A DNA stretch of 6,259 nt from Nitrococcus sp. (GTDB taxonomy: Bacteria > Pseudomonadota > Gammaproteobacteria > Nitrococcales > Nitrococcaceae): NCBI GenBank assembly GCA_030452365.1, contig JAKDMK010000152.1:1-6259 (forward strand), read 5' to 3'. Under the pieces are notes generated by a model that was not told the origin of the DNA, ran no database searches, and saw nothing but the letters and a program-made list of their open reading frames with translations. The translations under genes were made by a program, and so were the position numbers. Positions 6,226-6,259 of this stretch are shown here, piece after piece (positions within the stretch are counted from its first letter, which is position 1; each line of letters opens with the position of its first letter).

Positions 6226-6259
6226 ATGGCTCGACCGCTACGCATAGAGTTCTCCGGCG
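6226..6259 (+). CDS. REP-associated tyrosine transposase (RAYT), 5' end only
   Basis: The window ends 11 codons into a reading frame that begins MARPLRIEFSG. This is the hallmark N-terminus of RAYT proteins (TnpA_REP, IS200/IS605-related single-strand HUH/Y1 transposases), which typically start MARPLR(I/L)E(F/Y) and continue with a YHV(T/I) stretch not covered here. RAYTs mobilise or maintain REP palindromes. The catalytic HUH and Tyr residues lie outside the window, so activity cannot be judged. The REP-like sequence just upstream supports the call. Confidence 0.7.
   Translation, partial: MARPLRIEFSG

Overview
The window is GC-rich, densely coding DNA with all genes on the + strand. It reads as a proteobacterium, most likely gamma or beta. 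That call rests on overall composition, on REP-associated transposase and IS66-like MITE traces, and on the style of the proteins. It is an inference, since no rRNA or other marker gene is present.

Layout. Positions 4-3541 hold three genes joined by 4-nt ATGA overlaps. The first is a KamA-family radical SAM/PLP aminomutase with the lysine-2,3-aminomutase active-site residues. The second and third are two different ATP-grasp ligases of the D-Ala-D-Ala ligase superfamily. Positions 3542-3908 are a 367-bp gap. It holds a 9-bp hairpin and a compact 144-bp MITE-like element with 15-bp perfect terminal inverted repeats (starting GTAA), a near-perfect 8-bp target duplication and internal palindromes. 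Positions 3909-5666 encode a two-domain protein, an N-terminal GNAT-like acetyltransferase fused to a histone-deacetylase/acetylpolyamine-amidohydrolase-like domain with an intact zinc site. It overlaps a stand-alone GNAT acetyltransferase (5666-6142) by one base. After that come a 10-bp tandem repeat, a REP-like stretch, a candidate promoter and the first 11 codons of a REP-associated tyrosine transposase (RAYT) cut by the window end.

How the genes may work together (inference). The aminomutase would make a beta-amino acid, probably beta-lysine. One or both ATP-grasp enzymes would couple it through amide bonds to other amino acids or amines. The GNAT and deacetylase domains would add and remove acetyl groups on the amine product or an intermediate. 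This resembles in outline the acetylated-amino-acid or dipeptide osmolyte pathways (N-epsilon-acetyl-beta-lysine, N-acetylglutaminylglutamine amide), but the enzyme set is different. I know of no characterised pathway with this combination. It is the main candidate here for an undescribed small-molecule system. No transporter, regulator or carrier protein is visible in the window, and the true cluster may begin upstream of position 1.
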